A stretch of 34,001 nucleotides of DNA from an uncultured Clostridium sp. (GCF_934754915.1 NZ_CAKVKB010000032.1:1-34001); one strand, 5' to 3'; shown: positions 23,269-32,133, counted from the first letter of the stretch. Notes: generated by a model not told the origin, from the letters alone. Made by a program: numbers and translations.

Positions 23269-24495
23269 GTGAAAGAGATAATTTTAAAAAATAACTTGAA
23301 GATAATATATTCACATAGAGAAAATCAGCTTACATCAATATGTATTTCTCTTAATGCAGGTGCTGGGGCAGAAGACGATAAAATGGGAGTTGCACATGCA
23401 GTGGAGCATATGGTGTATAAAGGAACAAGAAAGAGAAGCGAAACCAAGATAAATGAAGAATTAAGTGATATTTTTGGATTTCAAAATGCAATGACAAATT
23501 ATCCATATGTAATTTATTATGGAACTTTATTAAGTGAGGATATTGAAAGAGGAATAGAATTATTTTCAGATGTACTTCTGAATCCTATTTTTGATGAAAA
23601 AGGATTTAATGAGGAAATGAATGTCATAAAAGAAGAACTTGAAGAATGGGATGAGGAAGCAGAACAATTTTGTGAGGATAAATTATTTTATAATATATTT
23701 CAAAAAAGAAGAATAAAAAGACCTATAATAGGAACTCAGGATAGTCTTGATGAAATTACAGTAAAAGATATAAAAGAATTTTATGATAAAAATTATTTTC
23801 CGGGAAATACATCCATTTCAATTGTGACATCAGTGGAATTTGAAAAAATTGTGAATATAGTGGAAAAGTATTTTGGATATTGGAAATGTAGTACTTATAA
23901 AAACAAATTAAAGATTGATGATTGTAAGAGTGAGGAAATTAATCTTGATAAAATATTTTTTGAAAAGAGAGAAGGAATAAAAAATGCCCGTGTTCAAGCA
24001 GTTTTTCCTTTAGATAAACTTAATCATAAAGAATTAAATGCTTTTAGAATATTTAATCAATATTTTGGTGAAGGTGTTAATTCAATATTGTTTGACACTT
24101 TAAGGACTAAAAATTCATTAGTTTATGATGTGCTTACAAGAATTGCGCATGAAAATTATTTAAAAATGTATAAGATAACTTTTACAACATCAAAAGAAAA
24201 AGTAGAGAAAGCGATTGATCTCCTTAAGGGATTAATAGAGAATATAAATTCACAAGATGATTTTATTAAAGATATGAAGTTAGAAAAATTAATAAAAAGT
24301 TATAAACTGAAGAGATTGTTTAGGGAAGAACAAAGTATTGTTTTAGCAAAAGAATTAGCTACATATGATACCATGTTTAAAGATTATAGTATATATATTG
24401 ATGAGCTGGATTCTATAGATGATATTACACTTGATGATATATATAATTCTGTAAGAAAAGTTTTTAGAAATTTCTCAATACAGGTTGTTTATTAA
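23269..24495 (+). CDS. M16-family zinc metallopeptidase
   Basis: This 408-aa protein is a single-chain M16 peptidase of the PqqL/mitochondrial-processing-peptidase type. The inverted zinc motif HxxEH is intact (HAVEH, 43-47). A downstream acidic helix EEMNVIKEELEEWDEEAEQ supplies the third zinc ligand, so the enzyme should be active. The C-terminal half has the R/Y-type substrate region SLVYDVLTRIAHENY. The start is a GTG with AAGGAG 8 bases upstream, and there is no signal peptide. Such enzymes degrade or trim peptides. It sits next to the SCIFF maturase but behind a terminator, so a role in leader removal is only a guess. It forms an operon with the next gene, 25 bases downstream. Confidence 0.9.
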   Translation: MKEIILKNNLKIIYSHRENQLTSICISLNAGAGAEDDKMGVAHAVEHMVYKGTRKRSETKINEELSDIFGFQNAMTNYPYVIYYGTLLSEDIERGIELFSDVLLNPIFDEKGFNEEMNVIKEELEEWDEEAEQFCEDKLFYNIFQKRRIKRPIIGTQDSLDEITVKDIKEFYDKNYFPGNTSISIVTSVEFEKIVNIVEKYFGYWKCSTYKNKLKIDDCKSEEINLDKIFFEKREGIKNARVQAVFPLDKLNHKELNAFRIFNQYFGEGVNSILFDTLRTKNSLVYDVLTRIAHENYLKMYKITFTTSKEKVEKAIDLLKGLIENINSQDDFIKDMKLEKLIKSYKLKRLFREEQSIVLAKELATYDTMFKDYSIYIDELDSIDDITLDDIYNSVRKVFRNFSIQVVY

Positions 24496-24520
24496 ATTTA
24501 CAGAGATAGGAGAAGTTATA

Positions 24521-25951
24521 GTGAAGGCACCATTATTAGAAGAATTATTTAAGTATCATGATGAGAAAAATTTAATATTATCAATGCCGGGAAACAAATG
24601 TGGAAAGGGTTTTGAAAAAGATGAAATGGGAAGAATATTTATGGAAAGAATGGGAAGGCTCGATATTACAGAAGTTGACCCATTAGATAATCTGCATTAT
24701 CCAGAAGGAGTTATTGATGAAGCACAGAAACTTCTTGCACAGACATATAATTCACAAAAGGCATATTTTTTAGTCAATGGAAGTTCAGGAGGAAATTTGA
24801 GCTGTATTTTTGCATGCTTTAATGAAGGTGATGAAATAATTGTTGAAAGAAACTGTCATAAGTCTATTTATAATGCTATTGTTTTGAGAAAGTTAAAGGC
24901 AGTTTATATTGAACCTGTAATAGATGATGAACTTGGAATTTTTCTCCCTCCAGATGATAAGAACATTTATGCTGCTTTAGAGAAAAGCAGTAACCCAAAG
25001 GGCATAATTTTGACTTATCCAAATTATTTTGGAATTACCTTTAATATAAAAAATGTGATAAATGACATGAAAAATAGAGGACTTAAAGTTATATTAGACA
25101 GTGCACATGGAGCTCACTTTGGGATGAGCAGAGAACTTCCAGAAAGCATGACGTCCATTGCAGATTATGTTGTTCTTAGTGCGCATAAAACACTTCCAGC
25201 ACTAACACAAGGGGCTTTTGTTACTGTGAATGATATAAATGATAAGTTTGAATTTTATTTAAGGACATTTATGACAACATCACCATCATATCTTATTATG
25301 GCATCATTAGACTATTCAAGATATTATATGGATTCTTATGGAAAAGAAGATTATAAAAGACTTATATATATGGCAGAGTTATGGAAAGATAAAATAAATG
25401 ATATAGGAAAAGTGAAAATTCTATCACAAAGAGATATCTACATACACGGAGATTATGATATAGATAAAACAAGATATTTGATGATTCTTCCTCATGGTTA
25501 TAGTGGACACAAATTATTAAATTATTTAAGAAAGAAAAAGATACAAAGCGAAATGAGTTTTTCACAAGGAGTAGTTTTGATATTATCACCATTTAATACT
25601 GAAGAAGAATTTAAAAAGATATATGAAGCTGTATATGATATGGATTTAGAAAAATTAGAGCAAAAATATGATTTATATAAAAATTGTTTTGAAAAGGAAA
25701 TTCCTAAAAAAGCATTAGAGCCATATGAAGCATTTGAAGCAGAGTATGAGACTGTAGATATTGATAAATGTGAAGGGAGGATTTCAAAGGAATTTATAAT
25801 CCCATATCCACCAGGAATTCCAATTATATGTCCAGGAGAAATAATATCAAAGAAAAATCTTAATATAATAAAAGATTATATGATAAATGAAAAGGATGTT
25901 ATAGGAATAGATAAAGAAAATATGAAAGTCAAAGTAATATCTAATGTATAA
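24521..25951 (+). CDS. Orn/Lys/Arg decarboxylase-family PLP enzyme
   Basis: The start is the GTG at 24521, with AGGAGA 7 bases upstream. A TTG at 24485 would overlap the peptidase gene. The 476-aa protein has the fold-type I OKR decarboxylase signature. There is an N-terminal MPGNKCGKG and the ring-stacking region NCHKSIYNA (H113). The Asp of ILDSAHGAHF is D193, and the PLP lysine is in LSAHKTLPALTQGAF (K223). The C-terminal domain carries YPPGIPIICPGE. It matches the short SpeA/YaaO-like group, which lacks the wing domain of the E. coli inducible enzymes. The likely reaction is decarboxylation of arginine, lysine or ornithine to a polyamine precursor, in the cytoplasm. The exact substrate cannot be told. 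It is co-transcribed with the M16 peptidase. Confidence 0.9.
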   Translation: MKAPLLEELFKYHDEKNLILSMPGNKCGKGFEKDEMGRIFMERMGRLDITEVDPLDNLHYPEGVIDEAQKLLAQTYNSQKAYFLVNGSSGGNLSCIFACFNEGDEIIVERNCHKSIYNAIVLRKLKAVYIEPVIDDELGIFLPPDDKNIYAALEKSSNPKGIILTYPNYFGITFNIKNVINDMKNRGLKVILDSAHGAHFGMSRELPESMTSIADYVVLSAHKTLPALTQGAFVTVNDINDKFEFYLRTFMTTSPSYLIMASLDYSRYYMDSYGKEDYKRLIYMAELWKDKINDIGKVKILSQRDIYIHGDYDIDKTRYLMILPHGYSGHKLLNYLRKKKIQSEMSFSQGVVLILSPFNTEEEFKKIYEAVYDMDLEKLEQKYDLYKNCFEKEIPKKALEPYEAFEAEYETVDIDKCEGRISKEFIIPYPPGIPIICPGEIISKKNLNIIKDYMINEKDVIGIDKENMKVKVISNV

Positions 25952-25987
25952 TTGACAATTTATAATAAATAAAGAAGTTTTTATAAA

Positions 25988-26032
25988 ACAGTTTTATTTT
26001 TGGTTAAATGATAAATTTATTAATAAAACTGT
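25988..26032 (+). terminator. Terminator-like hairpin without T-run
   Basis: ACAGTTTTATT (25988-25998) pairs perfectly with AATAAAACTGT (26022-26032). ATATATAT follows rather than T residues, so it may be only a weak terminator for the decarboxylase operon. Confidence 0.45.
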
Positions 26033-26092
26033 ATATATATTAATTAAATTATATCAAATCATATAAAATTGGTAAAATTCGATAATAAAAGC

Positions 26093-26121
26093 TTGATTTT
26101 GATAATAAGTTATAATATTAT
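26093..26121 (+). promoter_or_regulatory. Candidate promoter of the NSS transporter operon
   Basis: TTGATT (26093-26098), a 17-base spacer and TATTAT (26116-26121). It is a moderate match only. Confidence 0.4.
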
Positions 26122-26176
26122 AGACATATCATTAAACAAATGAAGAGGAATTGAAGTGATAGGGGGAAATATTATT

Positions 26177-27658
26177 ATGGAAGAAAAAAGAGAACAATGG
26201 GGGTCTAAGCTGGGATTTATATTAGCTGCTGTTGGATCTGCTGTAGGATTAGGAAACATATGGAGATTTCCGTATGTGGCATATTCAAACGGAGGAGGAG
26301 CGTTTTTAATACCATATTTTTTTGCTATATTTACAGCTGGAATACCATTATTGATTTTAGAGTATGGTATGGGCCACAAATTTAAAGGCTCTACACCACT
26401 TGCTATGGCAAGAGCAAGCAAAAAATGGGAATGGCTTGGATGGTGGCCTACAATAAGTGCATTTATAATTTTATCTTATTATTCAATGATTTTAAGTTGG
26501 GCTGTCAATTATTTTAAATTTAGTTTTACAAAAGCATGGGGAGAAGATTCTAATGGATTTTTTCATAACAGTTTTTTGAATCTTACTGATTCACCATTTG
26601 ATTTTGGAGGAGTTGTCTGGCCAATTCTTATAGGAATAAGTGTTTTATGGATTATAAACTGGTTTATCTGTTATAAAGGAGTTAAAGGTGGAATAGAAAA
26701 AGCAAATAAAGTATTATTGCCAACTCTTATTATAATAATGATAATAATCGCAGTAAGATCAGTTACTCTTGAAGGTGCTGTTATTGGATTGAATACATTG
26801 TTTACACCTGACTGGTCAATGGTTATGCAGCCTAAAGTATGGGTGGCAGCTTATGGACAAGTATTCTTTTCATTAAGTCTTGCAATGGGAATAATGATGA
26901 CATATTCGAGTTATCTTCCTAAAAAGACAGATATAAATAATAGTGCATTTATGACTGCTTTTGCAAATTGTGGATTTGAATTTTTATCAGCAATTGCTGT
27001 TTTTTCAATCTTAGGATTTATGGCAAATGCTAAAGGTGTTCCAATGTCAGAAGTTGTTTCAAGTGGAGTTGGATTAGCTTTTGTGGTATTTCCAGCAGTT
27101 TTTAATGAAATGGGAACTATAGGTACTGTATTAGGAGTTTTATTCTTTTTATGTTTATTATTTGCAGGAGTAACTTCATCAGTTTCTCTTACAGAAGCTG
27201 TTTCAGCTCCATTTAGGGACAAGTTTGGATGGAAGAGAGAAAAAGTTGTTACTGTAATATGTGTACTAGGTTTTTTAGTTAGTATGTTATATGCAACAGG
27301 AGCAGGACTATATCTGTTAGACATAATTGACAATTTTATAAATAATTATGGAATTGTAGTTGTAGGATTATTAGAAGTTATATTGATAGGGTGGATTGTA
27401 AAACCTGAAACAATAAGAAATCACACTAATGAAATATCTTATTTTAAAATAGGAAAGTGGTGGGATATGGTTATAAAATTTCTTACTCCAGCAATGCTTA
27501 TATTTATGTTAGTACAGAGTTTCTTAGGAGAAATTAAAAATCCTTATGGAGGATATCCAATATCAGCATTATTTGCTTATGGATGGTCTGTTATTGTTAT
27601 AGGGATTATAGTGTCAATAATGATTACGAGAAGTGAATGGAAAGAAAAGCATATATAG
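26177..27658 (+). CDS. Neurotransmitter:sodium symporter family transporter
   Basis: The start is the ATG at 26177 behind AGGGGGAAA. A GTG at 26156 in frame is less likely. The 493-aa protein has the LeuT fold of the NSS family. The first helix with the unwound sodium/substrate site is GSAVGLGNIWRFPYVAYSNGGGAF (about residues 17-40). The sixth-helix region is YGQVFFSLSLAMGIMMTYSSY and the eighth carries SSVSLTEAV. It imports an amino acid with Na+ through the cytoplasmic membrane. A 36-aa MetS-type small subunit follows after 28 bases, as in MetP-MetS systems that take up methionine and alanine, so methionine or alanine is the best guess for the substrate. Confidence 0.93.
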   Translation: MEEKREQWGSKLGFILAAVGSAVGLGNIWRFPYVAYSNGGGAFLIPYFFAIFTAGIPLLILEYGMGHKFKGSTPLAMARASKKWEWLGWWPTISAFIILSYYSMILSWAVNYFKFSFTKAWGEDSNGFFHNSFLNLTDSPFDFGGVVWPILIGISVLWIINWFICYKGVKGGIEKANKVLLPTLIIIMIIIAVRSVTLEGAVIGLNTLFTPDWSMVMQPKVWVAAYGQVFFSLSLAMGIMMTYSSYLPKKTDINNSAFMTAFANCGFEFLSAIAVFSILGFMANAKGVPMSEVVSSGVGLAFVVFPAVFNEMGTIGTVLGVLFFLCLLFAGVTSSVSLTEAVSAPFRDKFGWKREKVVTVICVLGFLVSMLYATGAGLYLLDIIDNFINNYGIVVVGLLEVILIGWIVKPETIRNHTNEISYFKIGKWWDMVIKFLTPAMLIFMLVQSFLGEIKNPYGGYPISALFAYGWSVIVIGIIVSIMITRSEWKEKHI

Positions 27659-27686
27659 ATGTTTTATTGAAAGAAGGTGAGATTAT

Positions 27687-27797
27687 ATGAGTTCAATATC
27701 ATTAGCATTGTTCTGTGTTGGTGCAGTGGTTTTATGGGGAGGTTTTGCCCTTACATTGGGAATCACTATATATAATGAAAGAAAGCGAACTGATTAA
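27687..27797 (+). CDS. MetS-type small subunit of the NSS transporter
   Basis: This 36-aa protein is one membrane helix, SLALFCVGAVVLWGGFALTL (residues 5-24), with a charged C-terminal tail ending NERKRTD. A strong ribosome site (GAAGGTGA) lies 6 bases upstream of the ATG. The size, the W-G-G within the helix and the position right behind an NSS transporter match the MetS-like small subunits (Pfam family of putative methionine and alanine importer small subunits). In Corynebacterium the small subunit is needed for MetP activity. It is followed by a strong terminator, so it closes the operon. It is easily missed because of its length. Confidence 0.88.
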   Translation: MSSISLALFCVGAVVLWGGFALTLGITIYNERKRTD

Positions 27798-27850
27798 ACA
27801 TATATGGACATCAAGATTTAGAACAAAAAATCAGAGTGTCGAATAGAAAC

Positions 27851-27896
27851 ATAAACATACAGGGTATGATAAAATATTCTGTATGTTTATTTTTTA
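27851..27896 (+). terminator. Rho-independent terminator after the NSS operon
   Basis: ATAAACATACAG (27851-27862) pairs perfectly with CTGTATGTTTAT (27879-27890), followed by six T. Confidence 0.9.
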
Positions 27897-28093
27897 AATA
27901 TTTTAATCTAATACTAAAACATATCCTTCATTTATTTTGATTATAAATAATAGCATATATTATATTACATGTTATAATTATTTTTCACATTTCAAGTTTT
28001 GCATTTTATATTATCAGTTAAAATATGTGATAAAATTAAAGAAAGATTTATAATATCTTATATGAAGTATTTTAGGAAGGTGATAAGGTTAAT

Positions 28094-28393
28094 ATGGAAA
28101 CAGGGATTATTACTAAGCAGAAGAGTAAAATCAGGATGAAAAAACCTAAAAATTATAAGGTTATTATGCATAATGATGATTACACAACAATGGAATTTGT
28201 CATAGAAGTTTTGGTGAGGATTTTTAATAAAAGTGTTGTGGAAGCAGAAAAAATAATGCTTGATGTACATAAAAAAGGCAGAGGTGTGGCTGGAATATAT
28301 AGCTATGATATAGCAGTAACAAAAGTAGCAGCAGCGATGTCAATGGCTAAAAATGAGGGATTTCCTTTCAAAATGACGACAGAGGAGGCTTAA
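28094..28393 (+). CDS. clpS: ATP-dependent Clp protease adaptor ClpS
   Basis: ClpS binds proteins with bulky hydrophobic N-terminal residues and hands them to ClpA (N-end rule). The 99-aa protein has a flexible N-terminal tail and the conserved core PKNYKVIMHNDDYTTMEFVIEVL, which includes the substrate-pocket Asn-Asp-Asp and the TMEFV helix. VHKKGRGVAGIYSYDIAVTK follows, with the ClpA-binding surface. The nearest AAGGTGAT lies about 9 bases before the ATG. The clpA start is only 4 bases downstream, and GAGG within the clpS end serves as its ribosome site, so the two genes are coupled. Confidence 0.95.
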   Translation: METGIITKQKSKIRMKKPKNYKVIMHNDDYTTMEFVIEVLVRIFNKSVVEAEKIMLDVHKKGRGVAGIYSYDIAVTKVAAAMSMAKNEGFPFKMTTEEA

Positions 28394-28397
28394 ATAT

Positions 28398-30668
28398 ATG
28401 AAAATTACAAGTAATCTTAATGACGTAATTTTAAGGGCATATGAAGAAGCAAAAAATAGAAATAATGAATATATAACGCCTGAACATCTTTTATATGCAG
28501 CAACGTTTGATGAAAGAGTTGCTAACGCAATAAAGGAATGTGGGGGAGATATACATAGTCTTCAATATAACTTGAAAACTTATATAAGGACTTATATATC
28601 AGTAGGAAATGGAGAACCACAAGAAAGTATTGAATTTCAGAGAGTTATACTTACAGCAGATGAACAAGTCAAATATAGCGGAAAAGAAGTAATAGATGTG
28701 GATCACATACTGGCAGCTATTTTTACACTTGAAGACAGTTATGCATTATATTATCTTCTTCAAGAAGGAGTAACAAAGAGAGATTTATTATTTTATCTAT
28801 GCCATGATAAGGATGAAGAATATAATTCTAAAATAGAAGATGAAATTGATGAGATGAAAGAGGAACAGAAAGCTGAAAGCGGAGAAGATGAAAAAGTAAA
28901 AATTAGAAAAGAAGATGCCTTTTTAAGTAAATATACAACAGATCTTATAAAAAAAGTTCAGGAAGAAAATTTAGATCCATTAATAGGACGTAAGGATATT
29001 TTACAGAGAACAATACAGATATTATGCAGAAGAAGTAAGAATAATCCTGTACATGTAGGAGAAGCTGGTGTTGGTAAGACTGCAATTACTTTAGGACTTG
29101 CAAAATTGATAAGTGATGGAAATGTTCCTAATAAGCTTAAGGAAAGTAACATGTATTCATTAGATATTGGATCTGTAATTGCCGGAACAAAATATAGAGG
29201 AGATTTTGAAGAGAGAATAAAGAGAATTCTTGACCTTATAAGTAAAAAAGATAAAGCAATTGTATATATAGATGAAATACACAATATTGTAGGTGCTGGT
29301 GCGTTAAATGGAGGTGCATTAGATGCTTCAAATCTCTTAAAGCCATATCTTACAGAAGGAAAGATACGATTTATCGGAGCAACTACATTTGATGAATATA
29401 AGAAATATTTTGAAAAGGATAAGGCTCTCATAAGAAGATTTCAGACAATTGATGTAATTGAACCTTCAATTGAGGATTCTATAAACATATTAAATGGATT
29501 GAAAGAAAATTATGAGAAGTATCATAAAGTAAAATATACAGATGAAGCAATACGAAATGCAGTTGTTTTAAGTGATAAATATATAAATGATAAATATCTT
29601 CCAGATAAAGCTATAGATATAATCGATGAAGCTGGGTCATATGCAAGAATACTTCATGATAATGATGAGATGGAAGAAGTCATAGTTGATGAAAAAATTA
29701 TTGAAGAAATAATATCAAGGGTATGTAGTATTCCAAAACAGACAGTTGAAACAAATGAAATAAATTCATTGAAGTATATAGAAAAAGAATTAAAAGAAAA
29801 TATATTTCATCAAGATAAAGCTGTTGAAGAAGTTGTACGCTGCATAAAAATGTCTCGTGCTGGACTTAATGAAGAAGATAAGCCAGTTGCTTCAATGCTT
29901 TTTGTAGGGCCTACTGGAGTAGGAAAGACAGAGATAGCAAGGTGTCTTTCTAAAAAGCTCGGTTTGGATCTTGTAAGATTTGATATGAGTGAATATGGTG
30001 AAAAACATTCAGCTGCAAAACTTATAGGATCACCTCCAGGATATGTAGGTTATGAAGAAGGGGGGCTTCTTACAGATTCAATAAGGAAGAAACCTCATTG
30101 TGTATTGCTTCTTGATGAAATAGAAAAAGCTCATGAAGATATATTAAATGTTTTGCTGCAGGTTATGGACTATGCAACACTTACTGATAATAAAGGAAGA
30201 AAAGCAGATTTTAGAAATGTCATAATAATTATGACTTCTAATGCAGGTGCCAAAAATATAGGGAAAAGACTTATAGGATTTGGAGACAGAGAGGTTCAGG
30301 GAGAAGCTATAATGGAAGAAGTTAAAAAATTCTTTACACCTGAATTCAGAAACAGATTAGATAAGATTATTGTATTTAATGGAATGAATTCAGAAATGGC
30401 AAAAGAAGTTGCTGTGAAAAAGCTTAATGATTTCAGGAAGAAACTTAGAGAAAAGAAGATAGAAGTTGAATTCACTCCTGAATGCAGTAATTATGTAGCG
30501 GAAATTGGAACTTCAAAGGAATTTGGAGCAAGAGAAATCATAAGGGTTATTGATTCTAAAATAAAACCATTGTTTATTGACGAAATATTATTTGGAAAAC
30601 TTTCAGATGGAGGAAAATGTGAAGTCAAAATAATTGATGGAAAATTTAAACTTAAGGTGGCAGATTAA
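28398..30668 (+). CDS. clpA: ATP-dependent Clp protease ATPase subunit ClpA
   Basis: This 756-aa Hsp100 unfoldase feeds proteins into ClpP. An N-terminal Clp-N repeat domain (about 1-140) and an acidic linker precede two AAA+ modules. D1 has Walker A GEAGVGKT (221-228) and Walker B VYIDEIHN. D2 has Walker A GPTGVGKT (504-511) and Walker B LLLDEIEKAHED. A ClpP-docking IGF loop lies in KRLIGFGDRE, and the sensor region is FTPEFRNRLDKI. There is no ClpB/ClpC-type middle-domain insertion within D1. Together with the adjacent clpS and the length, this makes it ClpA rather than ClpC. No clpP is nearby. The protein acts in the cytoplasm in N-end-rule and general protein turnover. Confidence 0.95.
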   Translation: MKITSNLNDVILRAYEEAKNRNNEYITPEHLLYAATFDERVANAIKECGGDIHSLQYNLKTYIRTYISVGNGEPQESIEFQRVILTADEQVKYSGKEVIDVDHILAAIFTLEDSYALYYLLQEGVTKRDLLFYLCHDKDEEYNSKIEDEIDEMKEEQKAESGEDEKVKIRKEDAFLSKYTTDLIKKVQEENLDPLIGRKDILQRTIQILCRRSKNNPVHVGEAGVGKTAITLGLAKLISDGNVPNKLKESNMYSLDIGSVIAGTKYRGDFEERIKRILDLISKKDKAIVYIDEIHNIVGAGALNGGALDASNLLKPYLTEGKIRFIGATTFDEYKKYFEKDKALIRRFQTIDVIEPSIEDSINILNGLKENYEKYHKVKYTDEAIRNAVVLSDKYINDKYLPDKAIDIIDEAGSYARILHDNDEMEEVIVDEKIIEEIISRVCSIPKQTVETNEINSLKYIEKELKENIFHQDKAVEEVVRCIKMSRAGLNEEDKPVASMLFVGPTGVGKTEIARCLSKKLGLDLVRFDMSEYGEKHSAAKLIGSPPGYVGYEEGGLLTDSIRKKPHCVLLLDEIEKAHEDILNVLLQVMDYATLTDNKGRKADFRNVIIIMTSNAGAKNIGKRLIGFGDREVQGEAIMEEVKKFFTPEFRNRLDKIIVFNGMNSEMAKEVAVKKLNDFRKKLREKKIEVEFTPECSNYVAEIGTSKEFGAREIIRVIDSKIKPLFIDEILFGKLSDGGKCEVKIIDGKFKLKVAD

Positions 30669-30842
30669 AACCTTTCAATTTATAAGTTACCTTTAACAGC
30701 TTTTTGTGTTATAAGTGTTAAATATATAGCTTCTGAATTATTTTTTTCAATATATTTTTTGAAAGTTATGAATAAAATACTTATTGTAAGGAATAATATA
30801 AGTGTTGATATATAATTTAACTTTTAAAGGAGGTCAGCTGTT

Positions 30843-30869
30843 GTGTTAAATTTGATATTTTCACAATAG
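30843..30869 (+). promoter_or_regulatory. Eight-codon leader frame ending in TAG, in frame with the zinc-ribbon gene
   Basis: A near-perfect Shine-Dalgarno (AAAGGAGGT, ending at 30834) precedes GTG at 30843. It opens MLNLIFSQ and stops at TAG (30867-30869). The zinc-ribbon ATG is three codons further on in the same frame. This may be a translated leader that feeds reinitiation, or a mutated extended start. Confidence 0.4.
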
Positions 30870-30878
30870 AGTATTGAA

Positions 30879-31031
30879 ATGGAAGATAAAAAGATAATAT
30901 GCAAAGATTGTGGAGAGGAATTCTTATTTACAGTTGGAGAACAAGAATTCTATAAAGAAAAAGGATTTGAAAATGATCCAGTAAGATGCCCTAGCTGTAG
31001 AAAGGCGCGCAAACAAAGACAAAATCAATAA
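30879..31031 (+). CDS. Zinc-ribbon mini-protein
   Basis: This 50-aa protein has two CxxC knuckles: ICKDCGEEF (C8, C11) and RCPSCRKAR (C37, C40). A conserved aromatic block, FTVGEQEFYKEKGF, lies between them. This is the probable zinc-binding (zf-trcl-like) family found in many Firmicutes. Its role is not established, though the basic tail RKARKQRQNQ would allow nucleic-acid binding. The ATG at 30879 has only a weak ribosome site. The strong one is 45 bases upstream in front of a short in-frame leader that ends in TAG. A long imperfect hairpin follows directly. I am confident of the family and uncertain about how it is translated. Confidence 0.8.
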   Translation: MEDKKIICKDCGEEFLFTVGEQEFYKEKGFENDPVRCPSCRKARKQRQNQ

Positions 31032-31032
31032 A

Positions 31033-31128
31033 AATTAACTGCTGCATGATATAGACTTTACTTGTCTATTATCTGCATGAAATGATGTAGATATAGTGGA
31101 TAAAGTATATAGTGTGGCAGTTTATTTA
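31033..31128 (+). repeat. Long imperfect inverted repeat after the zinc-ribbon gene
   Basis: AACTGCTGCA near the left end pairs partly with TGTGGCAGTT at the right end (to 31124). Inside, TATAGACTTTA faces TAAAGTATATA, and CTATTATCTGCAT faces ATGTAGATATAG. It could fold into a hairpin of about 95 bases and act as a terminator, although the downstream TTATTTATTT is only T-rich. Confidence 0.5.
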
Positions 31129-31317
31129 TTTGTGGTAAAAAATAATATTAAATTTTGATAGATTCATAAAAATATTATTTATATGAAATAATATACAAAA
31201 TACTATTGAATTATTTATGTATTTGAGTTTATAATAATAAACATAGGTTTAAGCCAAAAGTTAATTTAGAAATTTAATTTTAGTTAAAGATAATGATGAG
31301 AAATAGTAATTTAAGAT
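31129..31317. other. AT-rich promoter region of the alaRT transcript
   Basis: This 189-base stretch lies between the zinc-ribbon hairpin and the T-box and holds no gene. It contains the promoter noted at 31206-31235. Confidence 0.5.
31206..31235 (+). promoter_or_regulatory. Candidate promoter of the alaRT T-box transcript
   Basis: TTGAAT (31206-31211), an 18-base spacer and TATAAT (31230-31235), about 85 bases before Stem I of the T-box. Confidence 0.55.
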
Positions 31318-31319
31318 AT

Positions 31320-31566
31320 ACTTTTTAGAGAGCTGAAGTATGGTGAGATTCAGCAGGTATCCTTAAATGAAGCAGTCTTTGAATTTCATGCTGAGAACTG
31401 AGAATAAAATTTTTATTCTTAATTAGGTTATGACGTGTTCCTTACGTTATAAAGGAAAGAATATTATAAGATATTCTTACTGAGTGAATAGCGTATAAAG
31501 CTATTTATTAGGGTGGTACCGCGAAGTAGTTCCTTCGTCCCTTGTGGATGAATGGAATTTTTTTAT
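31320..31566 (+). ncRNA. T-box riboswitch, alanine specifier (GCA)
   Basis: The leader has AGAGAGCTGAAGTATGGTGA (Stem I), then GGTATCC. The specifier context is GAA-GCA-GTCTTTGAA, with GCA at 31372-31374, aligned to GAA-TGG-ACCTTGGAG of the trpS leader in this window. The T-box sequence AGGGTGGTACCGCG is at 31510-31523. A terminator (TTCCTTCGTCC with GGATGAATGGAA) and seven T follow at 31530-31564. GCA is an alanine codon. The bulge UGGU suits the A discriminator base of tRNA-Ala. Low charged tRNA-Ala should switch on the downstream alaR-alaT genes. Confidence 0.88.
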
Positions 31567-31653
31567 TTTTAAAATTAAAGTATTTATGATAATAAGGGTA
31601 ATGTTTCTTATTCTATTCATAAATTATTAATATAGTTAAATGGAGGGTTTTTA

Positions 31654-32133
31654 ATGGAGGAAATACTCGAAATATTAGAAAAAAATAGCCGATATACAGA
31701 TGAACAGATTGCAGTAATGACTGGCAAAACTGTTGAAGAAGTACGTGATGCTATTAGAGATTATGAAGAAAAGAGCATAATTGCTGGATATACAACTCTT
31801 ATAAATTGGGAAAATACAGGAAGTGAAACTGTAACAGCATTGATTGAAGTTAAGATTACACCTCAAAGAGGTGAAGGCTTTGACAAAGTTGCTGAAAGAA
31901 TATACAAGTTCCCACAAGTAAAAGCATGTTATTTAATGTCAGGAGGATTTGATCTTACTGTCATAGTAGAAGGAAAGACTATGAAAGAAGTTGCACTTTT
32001 TGTATCTGAAAAGCTTGCAGTTCAAGAATATGTTTTAAGCACAGGCACTCATTTTGTATTGAAGAAATATAAAGATCATGGAACTATATTTAAAGAAAAG
32101 AAAGTGGAAGACAGGGAGGCAATATTTATATGA
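31654..32133 (+). CDS. alaR: Lrp/AsnC-family regulator, AlaR-like
   Basis: This 159-aa protein has an N-terminal winged helix-turn-helix (YTDEQIAVMTGKTVEEVRDAI, about 14-35) and a C-terminal RAM ligand-binding domain. The RAM domain carries TALIEVKITPQRGEGFDKVAERI, then VKACYLMSGGFDLTVIVEG. It overlaps the aminotransferase gene by 4 bases (ATGA). The pair corresponds to Bacillus subtilis alaR-alaT (yugG-yugH), in which the Lrp-type protein controls alanine transaminase. The alanine-specific T-box ahead supports the identification. The gene therefore faces two layers of alanine sensing: tRNA charging on the leader and probably free alanine on the protein. The ribosome site is GGAGGG at 8-base spacing. 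Confidence 0.88.
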   Translation: MEEILEILEKNSRYTDEQIAVMTGKTVEEVRDAIRDYEEKSIIAGYTTLINWENTGSETVTALIEVKITPQRGEGFDKVAERIYKFPQVKACYLMSGGFDLTVIVEGKTMKEVALFVSEKLAVQEYVLSTGTHFVLKKYKDHGTIFKEKKVEDREAIFI

